35,550 nt of DNA from Myxococcota bacterium. Its GTDB lineage: Bacteria > Myxococcota_A > UBA796 > JAJRTE01. Under the pieces are notes generated by a model. It worked only from the letters and a program-made list of their open reading frames with translations, was not told the origin of the DNA and ran no database searches. Numbering within the stretch: position 1 is the stretch's first letter; each line of letters starts with the position of its first letter. Positions 32,553 through 35,550 of this stretch are shown here, piece after piece. A program made the translations under genes and the position numbers. The DNA is taken from NCBI GenBank assembly GCA_024278455.1, contig JAJRTE010000285.1, positions 1 to 35,550 of the forward strand, read 5' to 3'.

Positions 32553-33766
32553 CTGTCGGCCCTTTGCAGCGCGGCTCGAGTTTCCGGGGTGTCTGCGAGG
32601 CGTTCCGCCAGGGCGGCTGCCATCAGCCGGTGGCCGGTGGCGTTCGGATGGACCCGGTCGAGGAACAGGGGGCCGCTCCCGGCTTCGCGCGCTTGTCGGA
32701 ACAGCGGTGTCAGCTCGAGCAGGGGTGCGCCGGCTTCCCGCGCAACCGCCCGCATGACCTCCCGGTAGGCCGGGTAGTCCCCCATGGTTCCGTCCGGATC
32801 GTCGTACTCGCCCAGTTCCACCCCATTGGCGAGCATCATGAACACCGTCACCGCGCCCAGCTTCCTCGATCGGGCCTCGAGTGCCTGCAGGTTGGCCCGG
32901 TAGTCCTCGAGGCGGACTCGAGGCCGGCCAGCGGGAGGGCGCTTGGTCCCTGGTTGGGCCACGACGTTCGCCGGTGTCTTGCCGAGCTTCGCTTCGTCCG
33001 GGCCGCACAAGGGAGGCATGCCCTGGCATTCGCGGTGCCGCAGCCGGTAGACCAGGTGGCGGGCCGCGCAATAGAGCGCACTCCTCGGGGACAGCCGTTC
33101 GTCGACCCACTGGGCGGCACGGTTGAGCGGCTCGGCGACCCCGGTTCCGTAGATGACTGCCTTGTCCTCGAATGTGTCCAGGGCGCAGTCGCTCCAGATG
33201 TTGGCCACCACCACGATGTCGGGGTGGTACCGTCCGGTGATGCGCCGCAACTGGTTCAGTGCCTGGAGGGACGAGTAGCCCGGGACGCCTCCGTTGATGA
33301 CCTGGATCGTCCTTCCAGGGAACCGGCGCGCGAGTTCAGCCTCCAGGCCGGCGCGGACGGTCGATTCCCCGGGAACGCCGTGGCCGTAGATGGTGGAGTC
33401 CCCGGTGAGAAGGACTCGAGCCGTGCCCGGCGGGGGAGCCAGGGGAATCTCGGGCGACCGGAGTCCCTGGCTGTTGTGCACGACCTCCACCCCCAGGTTG
33501 GGTCCACGATAGTTGAGCACCGGGTGCCAGATCAAGTAGGGATCGTAGGGCATGGGCAACGACCGCTCGAGGGATGTCTTCAGGTCCACCGGACCGTGGC
33601 TGTCGATGGCCTCGAGGTACCGGGCGAACCTCGCCGGGCTCGTGCAGTCGGCGGGAGCGAAGGCTCGAGCGATCATCTCCGCGATCACGAAGAACAGGAC
33701 CGTGGAGGCCGTGGAGAACAGCAGCAGGCGCGGCATGGAGAGGCGGCGGGAAGGCACGCCGGGCAT
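32549..33766 (-). CDS. SGNH/GDSL-family hydrolase with N-terminal membrane anchor
   Basis: 405 residues. A transmembrane or uncleaved signal segment is at ~12-28 (LLLFSTASTVLFFVIAEMIA). Block I is GDSTIYG with the nucleophile Ser; a GGVPGYS block and a VVVANIWSD block follow; block V is DRVHPNATGH with the catalytic Asp and His. Such proteins often remove or add acyl groups on surface polysaccharides. The start at 33766 has AGGAGG six bases upstream and shares one base with the stop of the upstream membrane protein (TGATG); the downstream lipoprotein start overlaps its stop (ATGA). The layout points to a coordinated envelope or polysaccharide role, which is inference. Confidence 0.88.
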   Translation of the reverse strand: MPGVPSRRLSMPRLLLFSTASTVLFFVIAEMIARAFAPADCTSPARFARYLEAIDSHGPVDLKTSLERSLPMPYDPYLIWHPVLNYRGPNLGVEVVHNSQGLRSPEIPLAPPPGTARVLLTGDSTIYGHGVPGESTVRAGLEAELARRFPGRTIQVINGGVPGYSSLQALNQLRRITGRYHPDIVVVANIWSDCALDTFEDKAVIYGTGVAEPLNRAAQWVDERLSPRSALYCAARHLVYRLRHRECQGMPPLCGPDEAKLGKTPANVVAQPGTKRPPAGRPRVRLEDYRANLQALEARSRKLGAVTVFMMLANGVELGEYDDPDGTMGDYPAYREVMRAVAREAGAPLLELTPLFRQAREAGSGPLFLDRVHPNATGHRLMAAALAERLADTPETRAALQRADR

Positions 33767-35550
33767 CACGAACCTCCTGTGGTGCTCGAGCCACCTGCGT
33801 CGTCGCTCGTGCCCCCAGGCGCGGCCGGGGGCCGTGTCCGACCGGGGACGCTGGACGGACTCGAGGGAAGACGGTACACCCACAGCCCGTCTGGCGTGGC
33901 CTCGGGCGGCCCGAGCACCGGGTCGAACAGGTGGCGGTAGGGCCAGGCACCGAACGGCGGTGATACGATGCGCCGGTGCACCACGATGTACCGGTAGCCG
34001 GCGGCGATGAAGTCGCGGACGATGCTGTCGAGGAGCCGTGCGCGCGGAGCCGCCTTGAGGTCATCGAGCATCGTCACCTGCCTGGTCCCGGGAAGCGCGC
34101 GAATCCACTGGTAGATGTAGCTCTGGTGCAGCCATGGCGTGGACTGCGCCCGGACATTGACAACATAGGGTGTCGGACGCCGGTGCACGGTCTGCTCGTA
34201 CAGGTACCGGCTGGTTCGCATCGTGTCCAGGTACTGGACCGGCACGTCGAGAATGGCGCCAGGTTCAGGGTCCATGGCGATGGCGCGAATACCCGGCCCC
34301 ACTTCCGCCGGTGCCATCGACATGGGGAACGGTCCGGGTGCGAACAGCAGCAGCTCGACCAGCCCGGCGCCGAGCAATGCCACAGTCAGGGCATGCCGGT
34401 AGGAAGGAAAGCTGGCCTCGAGTCGGTCCAGCCCCAATCCTGCCACGATCGAGAGGCAGATCAGCGCGACGATGACCATCCGGGCCGGGTGCGTGATGGC
34501 CATCAGCCCGATTCCATGGGAAAGCACGGCGAAAGGAAGCGGTACGAGGTACTTGCCAGCAGTGACGAACCGGCCGGCGACGAACAAGTAGGGTCCCAGG
34601 GCGAGCACGGCGAACGCGCTTCCCACCAGGATCCAGGGCCGGGCGGAAGCACGCCGAACTCCGAATACCGCTGCCAGGAGCCCCGTGTACCCGAGGTAGG
34701 TGGTGTGGAGGAAGCGTTCCCCGTAGTCCCGCCACAGATCCGGACTGTGGTATCGCCCGGGCACGAAAAAGGAGAGCAGGTCGGTGGCATTGTGATGGAC
34801 GAGGAACCGGTTCAACCCCGGCAGGCGCTTGATGATCGAGCCATCCCCCTCGAGAGTCCACAGGAAGGCCATCCAAAAGGGCGCGGCGAGGATCAAGGCG
34901 GTCGCCAGGTAGACCGCGGCCGGTTTCGCCTTCTGCCTCAAGGCATCGAACCCCGGCCGGCTACGGACCAGGTTCCGGGCGGCCAGGAGTACGGCGACGC
35001 CACCGGCAGCCACGCCATGATACCAGCAAGCCACGAACGCGAGGGCAGTGGCTCCCCCGGCCAGGAAGGCATGGCGAAGGCGTCCAGTGCCCATGGCACG
35101 ATGGATGGCGGCCATGGAGAGTGCGAGCCATCCCACGTTTCCGACCTCGGTGATACCGTTGTGCATCTCACAGCGGAGGACCGGGCTCGCGCAGACCAGG
35201 ACTCCGGCCAGGAGCGCTCCCCTCGAGGAGACGCCCACCTCTCGAGCCAGCCAGTGGGTCGCGATGCCGGAGAAGGCCAGTTCGGCCATCAGGACCAGGT
35301 TGTAGGCCGGCACGAGACCCAGCAAGGCCTGCAACGGTGCTGCAATGAGCGCGTTGAGTGGATCGATGAAGTAGAGCCTGCCGCCCTTGGGATATCCAAT
35401 CATCTCCGTGAAGAGCGGGAGCTTCCCCTGGTCGAAAAGCTGGGTCTTCACCCACCAGAATCCCCAGGCATGGTTCCACACATCGACGTCTGGGTGCCCA
35501 ATCAACCGGGAGGACAGGTGCGTGATCGCGGGATAGGTGACGATCGAGGA
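33766..35550 (-). CDS. Multi-pass membrane protein, GT-C/mannosyltransferase-like (truncated by window edge)
   Basis: At least 594 residues; the frame stays open to the window edge and the true start lies beyond it. Many hydrophobic helices are seen (for example LNALIAAPLQALLGLVPAYN, GGVAVLLAARNL, YLATALILAAPFWMAFLW, MVIVALICLSIVAGLGL), followed by a soluble C-terminal part of ~190 residues and a Ser/Thr/Gly-rich tail. The first visible residues (TYPAITHLSSRLIGHPDVDVWNHAWGFWW, read here in parts: TYPAITHLS, then GHPDVDVWNHAWGFWW) match the loop after the first helix in YfhO/GT-C-like proteins, where an Asp is thought catalytic. A lipid-linked-sugar glycosyltransferase role is plausible but not proven. 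Confidence 0.7.
   Translation of the reverse strand, partial: SSIVTYPAITHLSSRLIGHPDVDVWNHAWGFWWVKTQLFDQGKLPLFTEMIGYPKGGRLYFIDPLNALIAAPLQALLGLVPAYNLVLMAELAFSGIATHWLAREVGVSSRGALLAGVLVCASPVLRCEMHNGITEVGNVGWLALSMAAIHRAMGTGRLRHAFLAGGATALAFVACWYHGVAAGGVAVLLAARNLVRSRPGFDALRQKAKPAAVYLATALILAAPFWMAFLWTLEGDGSIIKRLPGLNRFLVHHNATDLLSFFVPGRYHSPDLWRDYGERFLHTTYLGYTGLLAAVFGVRRASARPWILVGSAFAVLALGPYLFVAGRFVTAGKYLVPLPFAVLSHGIGLMAITHPARMVIVALICLSIVAGLGLDRLEASFPSYRHALTVALLGAGLVELLLFAPGPFPMSMAPAEVGPGIRAIAMDPEPGAILDVPVQYLDTMRTSRYLYEQTVHRRPTPYVVNVRAQSTPWLHQSYIYQWIRALPGTRQVTMLDDLKAAPRARLLDSIVRDFIAAGYRYIVVHRRIVSPPFGAWPYRHLFDPVLGPPEATPDGLWVYRLPSSPSSVPGRTRPPAAPGGTSDDAGGSSTTGGS

Larger units (their letters stand above)
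5282..35550. repeat. Dispersed iterated palindrome CTCGAG
   Basis: I count about 105 copies in the window by eye (the count may be off by a few). Only four lie left of 5282; the rest average one per ~300 bases. At about 64 % G+C with independent bases I would expect roughly 12 in the whole window. Copies occur in all reading phases: CTC-GAG (Leu-Glu) at 5405, and N-CT-CGA-G with the Arg codon CGA at 7290, 8049, 13617 and 17358, among many. Confidence 0.75.

Overview
The window looks like part of a chromosome from a GC-rich (I estimate about 64-65 %), diderm bacterium of the old deltaproteobacterial/Myxococcota type. The evidence is several secreted lipoproteins, MopE-type metal-binding repeats fused to a beta-helix, a Ser/Thr kinase fused to an ATPase, and canonical sigma-70 promoters (four TTGA-type -35 boxes 17-18 bases from good -10 boxes). 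I see no rRNA, tRNA, CRISPR array, transposase or phage gene. The taxonomic guess is inference.

Left edge (1-1660, minus strand): the start of a BREX type 3 phage-defence operon. A promoter is followed by a small excisionase-like HTH protein, brxF, and the first third or less of a brxC ATPase that runs off the window. A 7-bp tandem repeat (751-907) forms the end of brxF and fills the brxF-brxC gap. Next (1759-5058, minus) is a giant MopE-repeat/beta-helix lipoprotein gene broken by one in-frame TAA. It is transcribed divergently from a two-gene operon (5375-9268, plus): a Ycf46-like AAA+ protein that has lost its catalytic motifs, and a Ser/Thr kinase-ATPase.

Middle (9368-17726): a secreted protein of unknown function, a tldD-pmbA protease pair, an L-2-hydroxyglutarate-oxidase-like flavoprotein, an alpha/beta hydrolase, then a strong promoter in front of a 36-residue Lys/Pro peptide, a protein made of two divergent HU-like domains, and a metallo-beta-lactamase-fold hydrolase with a NUDIX-like N-terminus.

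Nucleoside salvage block (26677-17792, minus): a PHP-like lipoprotein lacking its metal ligands, then deoC, deoB, deoA, purine nucleoside phosphorylase, cytidine deaminase and RNase D, with short gaps or overlapping stops and starts. Together they would take nucleosides and RNA-derived products to free bases, deoxyribose-5-phosphate and its aldolase products. DeoC carries a helical plus Cys-rich N-terminal extension, and DeoA carries a duplicated N-terminal helical domain.

Right part (26778-35550): a CheY-like receiver, a membrane diguanylate cyclase with an I-site, a possible 29-residue membrane peptide, a DUF885 peptidase, and a translationally coupled trio (multi-pass membrane protein, SGNH hydrolase, beta-propeller-like lipoprotein) that runs off the right edge.

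The least expected global signal is the palindrome CTCGAG. I count about 105 copies, roughly nine times chance, in all reading frames and often forcing the Arg codon CGA. It is nearly absent from the BREX end, so it may be a HIP1-like iterated palindrome of this genome that marks the BREX end as imported.
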